Positions 1-10,400 are shown, numbered from the stretch's first letter. The stretch: 64,000 bases of DNA from Allium sativum (GCA_030737875.1 CM060924.1:150654197-150718196); one strand, 5' to 3'. The notes: generated by a model not told the origin, from the sequence alone. Program-made: numbers and translations.

Positions 1-1080
1 GAGAATAAAAAGGACATTTTTAGTGTAATATTCTTTCCAGATTAAGAAGAACAATTTTAGCGTTTTTCTCTTTTGAGAATAAAAAGGACATTTTTAGTGT
101 AATATTCTTTTTAGATTAAAAAGAACAATTTTGGCGTTATTCTCTTTTGAGAATAAAAAGGACATTTTTAGTGTAATATTCTTTTTAGATTAAAAAGAAC
201 AATTTTAGCGTTATTCTCTTTTGAGAATAAAAAGGACATTTTTAGTGTAATATTCTGATTAGATAAAAAAGAACAATTTTAGCGTTATTATCTTTTGAGA
301 ATAAAAAGGACATTTTTAGTGTAATATTCTTTTTAGATTAAAAAAAACAATTTTAGTGTTATTCTCTTTTGAGGATAAAAAGGACATTTTATTTACATTT
401 AGTGTAAATATAACCTGATATAAAGAAAAAGAATATTTTGTTTACATTTAGTGTAAATAAAACATGACATAAAGAGAAGGAACATTTTATTTATATTTAG
501 TTTAATAAAAATATGACATAGAAAAGAATTACATTTTTGTTTGCATTTTTAGATGCAAACAAAACATAGAAAAAAAAGAATTACATTTTTGTTTGCATTT
601 TTAGATACAAATATAATATACAAAAACAATTACATATTTTGTTTGCATTTTTAGATGCAAATATAACATAGAAAAAGAATTACATATTTTGTTTGCATTT
701 TTAGATGCAAATAAAACATAGTAAAAGAATTATACTTTTTATTTGCCTTTTTAGATGCAATTAAACCATAGAAAGGAATTATACTTTTTATTTGGAAATT
801 AGTTGCAAATAAAAGACATGAATATGTAAAGTACATTTTTGTTCACTTTATTTAGATGTAAATAAAAACATGAATTGGAAAAGTGAAATTTTATTTACAT
901 TTTAGATGTAAATAAAAACGTAGAAATAAAAAGTACATTTTATTTATATTTTAGATATAAATAAAAGCAGAGAAATTAAAAGTGATATTTTTTATCGCCA
1001 TTTTAGATGCGATAAAAAGAGTAGAAATTAAAAGTGATATTTTTATCGTCATTTAAGATACGATAAAAAGAATGGATTTT
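1..1080 (+). repeat. Hairpin repeat array in the 5' LTR of A
   Basis: Five copies of a 74-bp unit (1 to about 370) each contain the inverted pair TTATTCTC/GAGAATAA. Units of about 45-65 bp follow, each with an inverted repeat around a short TTTAG-type loop. At 535-564 the arms are TTTGTTTGCAT and ATGCAAACAAA. Later units use TTTACAT/ATGTAAA and TTATCG/CGATAA. The array lies in the part of the LTR expected to be transcribed. Confidence 0.85.
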
Positions 1081-2861
1081 TAAAGTTGAAATCGCCAAAT
1101 GATTTATATTTATATTATATAAATACAAATAAAAATAGCGATAAATCATTATAAATAAATATTAACGATATGAAATGATTTAAATGATAATTATGCTAGA
1201 ATTATTTGAAAAGACCGAGTTCAACTCATTTCAAATAATTACTCGACGATTAAATCGAAGATATAGAAGACGGCAATTGAAGACCGACGATCTTCACATC
1301 GAATGGATGGCGACTGATGCCTTCGACTGACTTGCTCCCAAGAAAGAGTTAAAAGTGGTAGTTGTCCGGACATACGTGTGGATTGTCCGGATAAGCTAGA
1401 ACCTCTCAGGTGTCTCCGGTTTCGTTCAGACCAAGAACGGACTTGTAAATGTATGCGTGTCTGACGTTGGAATTCATTTCATGTATTTAAATCGATTTTT
1501 ATTAATGTATATCTGTTTGGTGGTGGAGAATATATTCTCCGCTCAACACCCTGGTATATATTAATAGTTATCGATTGCATGGCGTGAATTGTCAATGTGG
1601 CACGCCAAGATGCAGATGATCGAGGCTTTTGTTGAAAAGCAGGGTCTTGTGGTTGATGATCAAAGCATAGCCTGTGTAGGCGTAGCCTTGAGTATAACGT
1701 GACTTCGCGAGCCTCAAACCCCGGTATGAGTCAAAAACGGGATTAGGACTAGATGGAGTGCACACGTTTCTTTCTAGCTAGAGTGATGTCAGCGATCTAC
1801 CAGCCCTGACATTTTTACTTATGTGGATGATAGATTGGGAGGAACCTCGGATTTATAGGTTGTTAGTGGCCATATTATAGGTTCAAAGGAACCGGGAAAC
1901 GTGTGTTCAGGCATAATTAATCCACTTTCGACAGGTGTGGACCGGCCCTGAAGATCCAAAGGTTCGCCAGCATCTGGGCCCTGAGGCATTTGCTAGAGTG
2001 TCTCGAATCGAAGAGGACGATCCCTAGCCTCGATTTCATGATGGAAACCAAACCTCCAATACGACATTGCCATTTTGATTGTAAACTTATATATATGGCG
2101 ACATAGTAGGATGGGGTTATGCCGTATAGGATTGATATATTTACTTTGAAGTATGTTAATACTGCTTAGACACTAATAATAATATTAAAATACTATTTTA
2201 TACATATTAAGCATATTTGATCATTATAAGGTAAAACTCTATCCTTCGGTTTGTGTTGCATTTTGTGATGGGACTTGAGTCTTATAATGATTTCATTTTT
2301 CAAAAGACATTGCGTTATTTTGTATCAAATTTATTTAATAATGCACTGGCAATCCAATGGAGTAAACCTGTTCCTCATTAGCGGCGTGGTCCTATGATTC
2401 ACCATATTGTTAATTAGTATAGAAAGATTTCTCATACCAGTCCCATGAGTGACTCGTAGTTTGTTTCACCTTGCAAACTCGGGTGCCCTCTTTTTCACAC
2501 GGGCAGCCCAGTAACAGGTTCAGGTCATAATTGAGGAGTGTGCTGGATTGGAGATGCTGGAGAAGAAGACGAAGACCTCTCTTTTATCTTTATTTCTGCT
2601 TTAGAGACTTTATTCCATCTTTTTATTTTGATGTACGTTTTGGAGTTGAGACTTATTTCCTTTTATTCAGACTTTCTATTTTGCTAAGTTGTATCCTGTA
2701 ACTACGTACTCTGTTGTTCAGTTGCTGTGATGTTTATGACATTATCTTTCCGCTGCAATAATTATGTTATGATATTACCTAAGATCTGTTATTGTTGTAA
2801 ATATGTTGTATTCCAAATGATTATCCTTGCTTTCGAACCACAGAAGTTTGGGGTTATCACA
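1..2861 (+). mobile_element. Element A, 5' LTR (left part cut by window edge)
   Basis: This is the 3' 2.86 kb of a long LTR, homologous to about 9330-12455 of the 3' LTR of the same element. It ends in GGGTTATCACA at 2861 and is followed two bases later by a primer-binding site. It holds an AT-rich hairpin array (1-1080), then a less repetitive stretch running up to the leader. Compared with the 3' LTR it lacks about 260 bp near 1130. The promoter part lies outside the window. By eye the two copies differ at several percent of positions, so the insertion is not recent. Confidence 0.9.
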
Positions 2862-2863
2862 GT

Positions 2864-2875
2864 TGGTATCAGAGC
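2864..2875 (+). other. Primer-binding site of A (initiator Met tRNA)
   Basis: TGGTATCAGAGC lies two bases after the LTR end. It is complementary to the 3' end of plant initiator-methionine tRNA, the usual primer of Ty3/gypsy and many copia elements. It fixes the orientation (+) and the LTR boundary. Confidence 0.93.
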
Positions 2876-3125
2876 TTAAGGTTAACCTTAGCTTCGGAAT
2901 ATAACATATTAAGAACAATTTGTCTAGATAGAATCAACATTATTCTAAGGTGAGTAGCTCATTAGAGATAGGACTAGTAATGTCCTAGAATGAGCACAGT
3001 AGAACAACACATATTTATCAGTCATTACATCATCATCTTTCCATTTTTTCCTTATCTTATCTTTCCATAAAAAATTTCATTTCTGTTGGTCTGACTCTTT
3101 CCTTGATGGTACAAACTAATTGAAA
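2876..3125 (+). other. Untranslated leader of A between PBS and gag
   Basis: About 250 bp with no open frame. It contains the two-stem hairpin annotated at 2957-2995, the position where packaging or dimerisation signals lie in retroelements. The part just after the PBS can be followed in the leader of element D. Nothing else is recognisable. Confidence 0.6.
2957..2995 (+). ncRNA. Two-stem leader hairpin of A, candidate packaging signal
   Basis: The outer stem is GCTCATT (2957-2963) with AATGAGC (2989-2995). The inner stem is TAGGAC (2969-2974) with GTCCTA (2982-2987), with a 7-nt loop and an AGAGA/G internal loop. Element D has the same 39-nt layout with compensated changes in both stems (34423-34461, minus). 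The structure is read directly from the sequence; the packaging role is inferred from position and from retention in a non-coding relative. Confidence 0.6.
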
Positions 3126-4125
3126 ATGAGCATCGGAACAAGAAATAGAGGTGGAGCCCGAGGCGGAGCCCGAGGCGAAGCCCGAGGCAGAGGAGGCAGA
3201 GGGCCAGCTAGAGATGAGACCATGCATGAGCAGCCCGACCCCGTGGTCATACCACCACCTCCACCCCTACAACCCTTCGACTTGGAGAGAATGTCTAAGA
3301 AATTCAAAAAGTTAGGGGGCGTACCTTTCACTGGGCGAGAGTCTACGATTGAGGCAGAGTCATGACTGAAGAACTGTGAGAAGATCTTGGAAGGCTTGGA
3401 ACTGGAGGATCATCGTAAGCGCTTTCTGGCAGTATGGCAATTTAACAATGAAGCTGAACACTGGTGGGACACGGTCAACATTTGCAATGATGTGGCCAAC
3501 ATGTCTTGGGCCAAATTTAAAGAACTCTTCAATGACAAGTATGTTCCTCCACAAGCAAGGGAGCGTCTTCGCGAGCAATTCGTCAACTTACATCAAGGGA
3601 GTATGTCTGTTTTTGATTATGTGAGAAAGTTTGATTAGCTATCACGTTATGCTCCTGGATTGATTCAAGATCTAGTCGAGAAGAATAAAAGATTTATCAA
3701 GGGCCTTTCAAAAAAATACTTGGATAGAGTCACCGCTCATATCAAGTTCTCATTCAACGAAGTAATTGAGATGGCATGCCGCAACGAAGAGAATGACGCG
3801 GCTGCCCAACAAGATAGAGCGAAAAATCAGAACAACACCAAGAAGGATCAGGCGGACAAAAAACCAGAGGCAAGCAATTCTTCTGCTGCCAAGCCGCAAG
3901 GGAAGAAGAGGGATAGTACCAAGGTGACATGCTATAATTGCAACAAGCCTGGGAATTTTGATTACAAGTGTAAAGCTCCTAAAAGGCTCAAGAGGAATGA
4001 AGCTGGACCTAGCCAGAATCATGGCCAGAATCCTCAGAATCGTGGCTCGAATTCTCGTGACTCCAGGGAATGCTTTAACTACCATAGGTCAGGGCATATT
4101 ATCAAGAATTGTGCTGTAGGAAGAA
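3126..4125 (+). pseudogene. gag: Element A gag (broken)
   Basis: This is the Gag capsid/nucleocapsid region of a Ty3/gypsy chromovirus, which would form the virus-like particle in the cytoplasm. The frame opens with ATG at 3126. It has an Arg/Gly-rich N-terminus (about residues 5-30), a proline run, a retrotransposon-gag core (motifs such as HWWDTV and FNDKYVP) and two CCHC knuckles near 3933 and 4071. Both knuckles are damaged: the His of the first is Asn, and the second Cys of the second is Tyr. In-frame stops are TGA at 3363-3365 and TAG at 3636-3638. Near 4120 family-like sequence moves to another frame, so gag and protease are now separated by a frameshift. It is non-functional as it stands. 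Assignment to Gag is firm; the Tekay/Del-like lineage is an inference. Confidence 0.88.
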
Positions 4126-4588
4126 AACGGAGGTGGCACATGTTTACGAGGGAGCGGCTGCACCAGCTTCTACTGAAGGAGAAGGTAAACCCGATGTCTT
4201 AGGAGGTACTCTTAATATTAAGAACATTCCTATTACTGTCTTATTTGATACTGGTGCAACACAAAGTTTTATCTCTAATGAAGCAATCACAAAGTTAAAA
4301 CTTAAACCAAGAAAGCTTAAAGAATTGATTAGAGCTCATAGTCCAATAGGCGGTTCTCTTATCCTCGATCAGTACTGTAGAGTGTCGATCTCCTACTCTT
4401 GCTACAAATTACCTATAAATTTGATTGTCATGAGTTTCTATGGATATGATATTATTCTCGGGATAGATTGGTTATCAAGGCATGAGGCTGAAGTCAAATG
4501 TGCCAAGAGAATTGTCAAAGTTAAAACTAAACTCGGTGATGTATGTATCCCATGCCACGGCTCAGCCACCGACAGGAAGGAATTTTAG
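4126..4588 (+). pseudogene. pol: Element A aspartic protease (broken)
   Basis: This is the retropepsin that would cleave the Gag-Pol polyprotein. The active-site motif LFDTGATQSFI (about 4240-4275) is intact, as is the C-terminal flap region ending in ILGIDWLSRH near 4475. It lies in a different frame from gag, so a small indel near 4120 has uncoupled the two. The segment ends in TAG at 4586-4588, just before the linker to the reverse transcriptase, which continues in the same frame. The domain itself looks nearly complete. Order protease-RT-RNase H-integrase identifies the element as Ty3/gypsy. Confidence 0.87.
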
Positions 4589-6134
4589 TCTTCTTTAGAG
4601 GTCACTCCTACTTCTATTGAGGATATCCCTGTCGTCAGAGATTATGGTGATGTATTCAAAGAAGTTGAGGGCTTACCTCCACATAGAGAAATCAACTTTA
4701 GAATTGACTTAGCTCCGAATGCAAGGCTTGTCGTACATCCTATTCGGAGAATGTCGCCAAAAGAAAAAGAAGAGTTGAGAAACCAAACAAAGCAGCTTTT
4801 GTGGAAGGGTCTAATCAGGCCTAGCTTCTCAGAATGGGGCGCAGCAGTAGTGTTCATCCCAAAATCAGATGGTACCCTCAGGCTATGTGTAGACTACCAC
4901 GATCTCAATAAGCAAATGCTGAAAAATAAATATCCCCTGCCACGTATTGATGACCTGCTTGACCGCTTGCATGGAGCACGAGTATTCTCGAGGATGGACC
5001 TAGCTACAGGCGTTCATTAACTTCACATTGCAGAAGAGTGTGTGCCTTTAACTGCTTTCAGAGGACCGGATATATCTTATGAATGGCCAATAATGCCCTT
5101 CGGTCTATGTAATGCTCCAACATACTTTGTTGATCTGATGAATAGAGTATTCCGAGATGTTTTAAATAAATTCGTGCTCGTGTTCATCGATGACATCCTC
5201 ATCTTTTCTAAAACCACCGCTGAGCACGAAAAGCCTCTGAAAGAAGTCTTGGAGATTTTGCGAAGAAATGTGCTGATAGCCAAATTCTCCAAATGCATAT
5301 TCTGGCAAGAAGAGGTGAAATTCCTTGACCACGTTGTATCTAAGGAAGGCATTTTAGTTGATCCAGGAAAGATCTCAGCCATCCAAGACTGGAAACAGCC
5401 TCGAACTTCCACAGAAGTCAGAAGTTTCTTAGGACTAGCTGGCTATTATCGAAAATTCATCAAGGATTTTTCGAGGTTATCTTGTCCATTGACTAAGCTA
5501 ACTAAGAAGCATACAAAGTTCATTTGGACACCCGAATGCAAGGAGGCTTTCCAAGAGCAGAAACGAAGGTTGACCACTGCTCTAGTGTTGACCATTATTG
5601 ATGGCAATGAGGATTTGAAAGTCTCGACAGACGCTTCTAAAGAAGGTCATTCTTTTCATCTAAATAAACATGTCAGAGATAACATTTTCTTTTTAAATGT
5701 CAAATCTAATTTTTAACATGTTATCCTTTATCTATTTAAGGTATTGGTGCGGTGCTGATGCAAAGAGACAAAGTAGTCGCATATGCTAGTCGCCAATTAA
5801 AACCGCATGAGAAGAATTACGCCACTCATGATCTTGAGCTAATGGCCATCGTATTTGCTCTAAAGATATGGAGGCACTATCTCTTGGGCGAGAAGTTCGA
5901 ACTGTATACTGATCACAAATCTTTGAAGCATCTATTTACCAAAGAGATTTGAACTTGAGGCAGCAATGTTGGGTCGAATTTCTTACAGCCTATGACCTGG
6001 ATATCTTATATACACCAGGAAAAGCCAACGTTGTAGCCGATGCGCTCAGTAGGAAGAATGCAGACAGCGTCAATCTTATCCTCGCCAATCTCATTATCAC
6101 TCCTACTCTGATGGATAAAATCTCCGCTCTCTAG
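4589..6134 (+). pseudogene. pol: Element A reverse transcriptase and RNase H (broken)
   Basis: This would copy the genomic RNA into DNA inside the particle and degrade the RNA strand. RT motifs in order are [11 protein letters not shown] (about 4880), [19 protein letters not shown], the polymerase centre [10 protein letters not shown] (about 5185; FIDD is the local form of YxDD) and [12 protein letters not shown]. RNase H follows with STDAS (about 5625) and [10 protein letters not shown] (about 5915). TAA at 5018-5020 replaces a residue that is usually Gln after GxH. The frame is then interrupted at 5646-5740 by a 95-bp intron-like segment whose removal rejoins the RNase H frame exactly. A GA microduplication near 5945 shifts the frame, and TAG at 6132-6134 ends the next open part. 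Confidence 0.9.
5646..5740 (+). other. Intron-like GT...AG insertion inside RNase H of A
   Basis: The RNase H frame is in register up to GAAG (5642-5645) and resumes in register at GTATTGG (5741), so the 95 intervening bases do not belong to the domain. They begin GTCATTC and end TATTTAAG, are about three-quarters A+T, and have a pyrimidine-rich stretch before the AG. Removing exactly 5646-5740 restores the conserved glycine codon. AAGGT occurs on both sides, so this could also be a small insertion with a 5-bp duplication that happens to create splice sites. No terminal inverted repeats were seen. Confidence 0.6.
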
Positions 6135-7553
6135 AAAAATGATAAACTTATCCAGATGATTAGTGAGCGAGTTCGAAGGGGCGAAGCTTCAAGCTTCCAA
6201 ATTGACGATAAAGGGACTCTTAGATTGCAAGGGCAGATTTGTGTGCCAGATATTGCCGAGCTAAAAAGAGAAGTTATGGATGAAAGCCACAAATCTAAAC
6301 TCAGTATTCATCCAGGGGTAAGCAAGATGTATAAAGATCTTAAGCACACCTTTTGGTGGAAGGCGATGAAGAGAGACATTTCTATTTATGTGGCTAGATG
6401 TCCCACTTGTTAGCAAGTCAAGAGCGACCAGCAGAAGCCGGCAGAATTGTTGAAACCGCTAGATGTTCCAAGTTGGAAATGGGACGAGATTTCTATGGAC
6501 TTTATTGACGGCTTGCCCCGAAGCAGAAAAGGGAATGACAGTATATGGGTAATTGTAGACCGCTTAACAAAGTCTGCCCATTTCATCCCTATCAGGTCCA
6601 ATAGAACAGCTTGAAGTTTGGCGTAGCTTTATTTTAAAGAGATAGTCAGACTGCATGGAGTTCCCAAAAGCATTATTAGTGATCGGGATCCAATATTTAC
6701 TAGCAAATTCTGGGAAGCCTTCCAAGAAGAGCTTGGGACAAAGTTGAATCTGAGCACTGCTTATCACCCTCAAACGGATGGCCAGACTAAGAGGGTAAAC
6801 CGCATTTTAGAAGACTTGTTGCGAGCGTGCATTCTTGATTATGGCGGTTCATGGGAGGATCACTTACACTTGGTGGAGTTCTCTTATAATAACAGCTACC
6901 AAGCGAGCTTGCAGATGTCACCGTTCGAATTATTATATGGCAGGCCATGCAGATCTCCGGCATGTTGGGTGGAGCCAGGCGATCGATTAGTCTTGGGCCC
7001 CGACATGGTTCGTGAAGCATCGGATAAGGTTGATTTGATTAAGAAGCGCCTATTGACTGCTCAGAGCTGACAGGAGAGCTATGCAGACAAGCGAAGAAGA
7101 GATTTAGTATTCTCTGTTGGTGACTATGTTTACTTGAGGGTTTATCAATTGAGAGGCGTGATTCGTTTTGGGAAGACTGCAAAGTTGGCACCGAGATTCA
7201 TTGGTCCATTTCCTATTCTCGAAAGGATTGGTACCCTCGCTTATCGAGTGCAGTTGCCTGACTGGTTGCCTGGGGTGCATGATGTATTTCATGTGTCTCA
7301 ACTCCGCAAACATGTTCATGACCCAGACTCAGTTGTGGAGGAAGCAGCACAAAAAGATTTGGAGATTTCACCAAGCTTAGCAGTAAGGAGGGACCCGGTA
7401 AAAATCGTTGGCAAAGAAACCCGAGTGTTGAGGAACAAGAGGATCCACATAGTCAAGTTGCAATGGATTGAGGATTCTAGAGACTGTACTTAGGAGACGG
7501 AGGACAGCATCAAAAAGGCTTACCCCAAGTGCAGAGTGGACATTTCCGAGTAA
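6135..7553 (+). pseudogene. pol: Element A integrase with chromodomain-like end (broken)
   Basis: This would insert the cDNA into the genome. The HHCC zinc region spans about 6285-6413 (HKSKLSIHPG, then CPTC). The catalytic core shows the first Asp in SMDFIDGLP (about 6497) and the second in ISDRDPIF (about 6677). At the third site, the Glu expected after HPQTDGQT is Lys (near 6790), so the DDE triad is incomplete. A GPF module (RFIGPFPILERIG, about 7195) and a chromodomain-like tail (KLQWIEDSRDCT, about 7460) follow, which marks a chromovirus. Stops are TAG 6411-6413, TGA 6612-6614, TGA 7068-7070 and TAG 7491-7493. The natural end is probably TAA at 7551-7553. Confidence 0.9.
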
Positions 7554-7616
7554 CTCTTGTGTTAAGGTACATTTATAATAATTTACATTTTCCGTTTTGT
7601 TTCCTACTTTTATTTC

Positions 7617-7634
7617 CTTTTCGGGGACGAAAAG
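7617..7634 (+). ncRNA. GGGA-loop hairpin before the PPT of A
   Basis: CTTTTCG, loop GGGA, then CGAAAAG form a perfect 7-bp stem with a GNRA-type loop, 17 nt before the 3' LTR. The same structure occurs at the same distance in C, B, D and E with different but paired stem bases. It is seen in sequence; function is inferred. Confidence 0.6.
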
Positions 7635-7636
7635 CT

Positions 7637-7651
7637 TTAAGTGGGGGAGAT
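7637..7651 (+). other. Polypurine tract of A
   Basis: AAGTGGGGGAGA lies directly before the TG of the 3' LTR. It is the expected primer for plus-strand DNA synthesis. The same tract, reversed, borders the LTR of D. Confidence 0.85.
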
Positions 7652-8252
7652 TGTAACAACCCGGAAAATCAGAACCAATTTAAAATTTTTATTTTAAATA
7701 ATTTGGTTGGAAAATGTGCCAGAAATTAAAAATTTCATTTTTAAATAATATTAAAGCCAGTGAAAATAGTCAATTTTCAAACGACCTCTGTTTTCGACGA
7801 AGCCACTTTTGTTGGAACCGGAATGTCAAATTATTGCTAGGTTTCAATTTTTAGAATTTTTCGAATTAATATGTGAGCGTGGCGAAGAAAAATGTGTTTT
7901 TGTTCAATTCAGTCAAATTTAATCGATTGAAAAATAGCCATTTTTCAGACGGTCTCAGAATTCGACGAAATTAATTTTGCTAGGACCGTATCGTCATAAC
8001 AAAGCCAATTTTTTTTTTGGATTTTTCTGAATCCGTATGTGGCCTCGGTGAATTTATTTATGCGAACGAATTAATTTAATAAAGGATTTAATTATTAAAT
8101 TAAATAATTCAGGCCACCGACAGCCGTTTGGGATGACGGTACCTGGCCCGTTGGATCAGGAACATGGGCTATTGGGTAGGGGCACCTCCGGTTGGACTAA
8201 AATTGGAAATGTTAAAAAGTTATGGATTTAATTTCAAAATTACATTTTAATA

Positions 8253-8261
8253 TTATAAATA
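8253..8261 (+). promoter_or_regulatory. Probable TATA box of A
   Basis: TTATAAATA lies about 600 bp into the LTR. About 20-30 bp downstream the AT-rich U3 gives way to a CT- and GC-rich transcribed block. The assignment rests on position and on the comparable arrangement in D. Confidence 0.4.
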
Positions 8262-8294
8262 TTGGAAAAATAAAACCCTAATCTACTATTCATC

Positions 8295-8684
8295 ATGACC
8301 AAGCCGCCGCCCCTCTTTGAAAACAATGGCGGAAAACGCTCCATACTACCTCCTTTAAATCCTCCTCTATCTCCACGATTCAGACCCCAATACTCATACC
8401 TCCTCGAAGTCCTTCGAACCCTCTTTCAATCCATACGGACCTCAACCCGAGCCATCACCTGAAACCCGAGAACCGGCGCCGTGAACCCAGCCACTTTCGA
8501 GCGCCGCCCCGACCTCCCTGCACCACCGAACCACCTCCCACCTCCGGCGAACACGCGCCACATCACCCTCTTTGACGTGCCGTCTTCCGATCAACCTCCA
8601 GTGCCTCGTACAGCGAGCAAAAGTGAACCCTAGGCTCTAAACAGTAGTGAAATACGGCGGCCTCATCTAAATTGGGGAAGAAAG
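8295..8684 (+). other. GC-rich leader block with possible splice donor, A
   Basis: A GC-rich island in an AT-rich LTR, starting with a short open frame (ATG at 8295, 55 codons). It ends at GGAAGAAAG|GTGAAATT (break at 8684/8685). Element D has a matching block, also carrying GGCGGCCTC shortly before GGAAGAAAGGT. I read it as a possible first non-coding exon followed by an AT-rich intron-like region. No acceptor could be assigned. Confidence 0.35.
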
Positions 8685-9099
8685 GTGAAATTCCTTAATT
8701 AATTAATTAATTAATATAAATTATTATCTAACAAATTAAATCATAACTTATTGACATGAACTCAGAATCTGACGATTTCAGGACCGTCGGGATCGTAATT
8801 CAAAGAGTTATTTTTCTAGACAAATTAGAATCAATTCCGAGCAAGTCAAATTTTGGTCAAATTCAAAGCGGATCAATACTTTTGTGAGATTTCTAATTTT
8901 TAATAATTAAATAATTTAATTATTTTCCTTGATTGTTTGAATCACTGTATGTACGTAAATAATGAAGATCTGCGATGTGGTAATTTAGAATTTATTCATT
9001 GTTTGTGTGATATTCTGATTTGTAGATCTACATGGTTATTAAATTTTAGTCCTCGTTAGAATTCAGATCTGAAATTTCATTTTATTTCAAATCTAGTGA

Positions 9100-10400
9100 T
9101 GATGAACAAAATTATATTTTTTTATTCACATATTAAATGTGAATAAAGTCATATATTTAAAAGTGGATTTTTATCGACCTTGTAGTTGTGAATAAAAACT
9201 TAGATTTGAGAAAATATATTTTTATTTACAATTTAGTTGTAAATAAAATTATGATTATAGAAATATGACATAGAAAAAGGGACATTTCTTTTTATTTACA
9301 ATTTAGTTGTAAATAAAATTATGATTATAGAAAAAGGACATTTTTAGTGTAATCTTCTTTTTAGATTAAAAAGAACAATTTTAGTGTTATTCTCTTTTGA
9401 GAATAAAAAGGACATTTTTAGTGTAATATTCTTTTTAGATTAAAAAGAACAATTTTAGCGTTATTCTCTTTTGAGAATAAAAAGGACATTTTTAGTGTAA
9501 TATTCTTTTTAGACTAAAAAGAAATATTTTAGCGTTATTCTCTTTTGAGAATAAAAAGGACATTTTTAGTGTAATATTCTTTTTAGATTAAAAAGTACAA
9601 TTTTAGCGTTATTCTCTTTTGAGAATAAAAAGGACATTTTTAGTGTAATATTCTTTTTAGATTAAAAAGAACAATTTTAGCGTTTTTCTCTTTTGAGGAT
9701 AAAAAGAGCATTTTATTTACATTTAGTGTAAATACAACCTTATATAAAGAAAAAGAATATTTTATTTACATTTAGTGTAAATAAAACATGACATAAAGAA
9801 AAGGGACATTTTATTTATAATTAGTGTAAATAAAAATATGACATAGAAAAAATTACATTTTTGTTTGCATTTTTAGATGCAAACGAAACATAGAAAAAAA
9901 AGAATTACATTTTTGTTTGCATTTTAAATGCAAATATAACATAGAAAAACAATTACATATTTTGTTTGCATTTTTAGATGAAAATATAACATAGAACAAG
10001 AATTACATATTTTGTTTGCATTTTTAGATGCAAATAAAACATAGAAAAAGAATTATACTTTTTATTTGCATTTTTAAATGCAAATAAACCATAGAAAGGC
10101 ATTATACTTTTTATTTGCAAATTAGTTGCAAATAACAGACATGAATACGTAAAGTACATTTTTATTCACTTTTTTTAGATGTAAATAAAAACATGAATTG
10201 GAAAAGTGAAATTCTATTCACATTTTAGATGTAAATAAAAACATAGAAATAAAAAGTACATTTTATTTATATTTTAGATGTAAATAAAAGCAGGGAAATT
10301 AAAAGTGACATTTTTTATCGTCATTTTAGATGCGATAAAAAGAGTAGAAATTAAAAGTAATATTTTTATCTTCATTTTGAGATACGATAAAAAGAATGGA
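9100..10400 (+). repeat. Hairpin repeat array in the 3' LTR of A
   Basis: The array starts with TTTATTCACAT/ATGTGAATAAA near 9119-9146. The 74-bp units run from about 9331 to 9697. Units with TTTACAT/ATGTAAA, TTTGCAT/ATGCAAA and finally TTATCG-type arms follow up to about 10390. The order of unit types is the same as in the 5' LTR. Confidence 0.85.
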
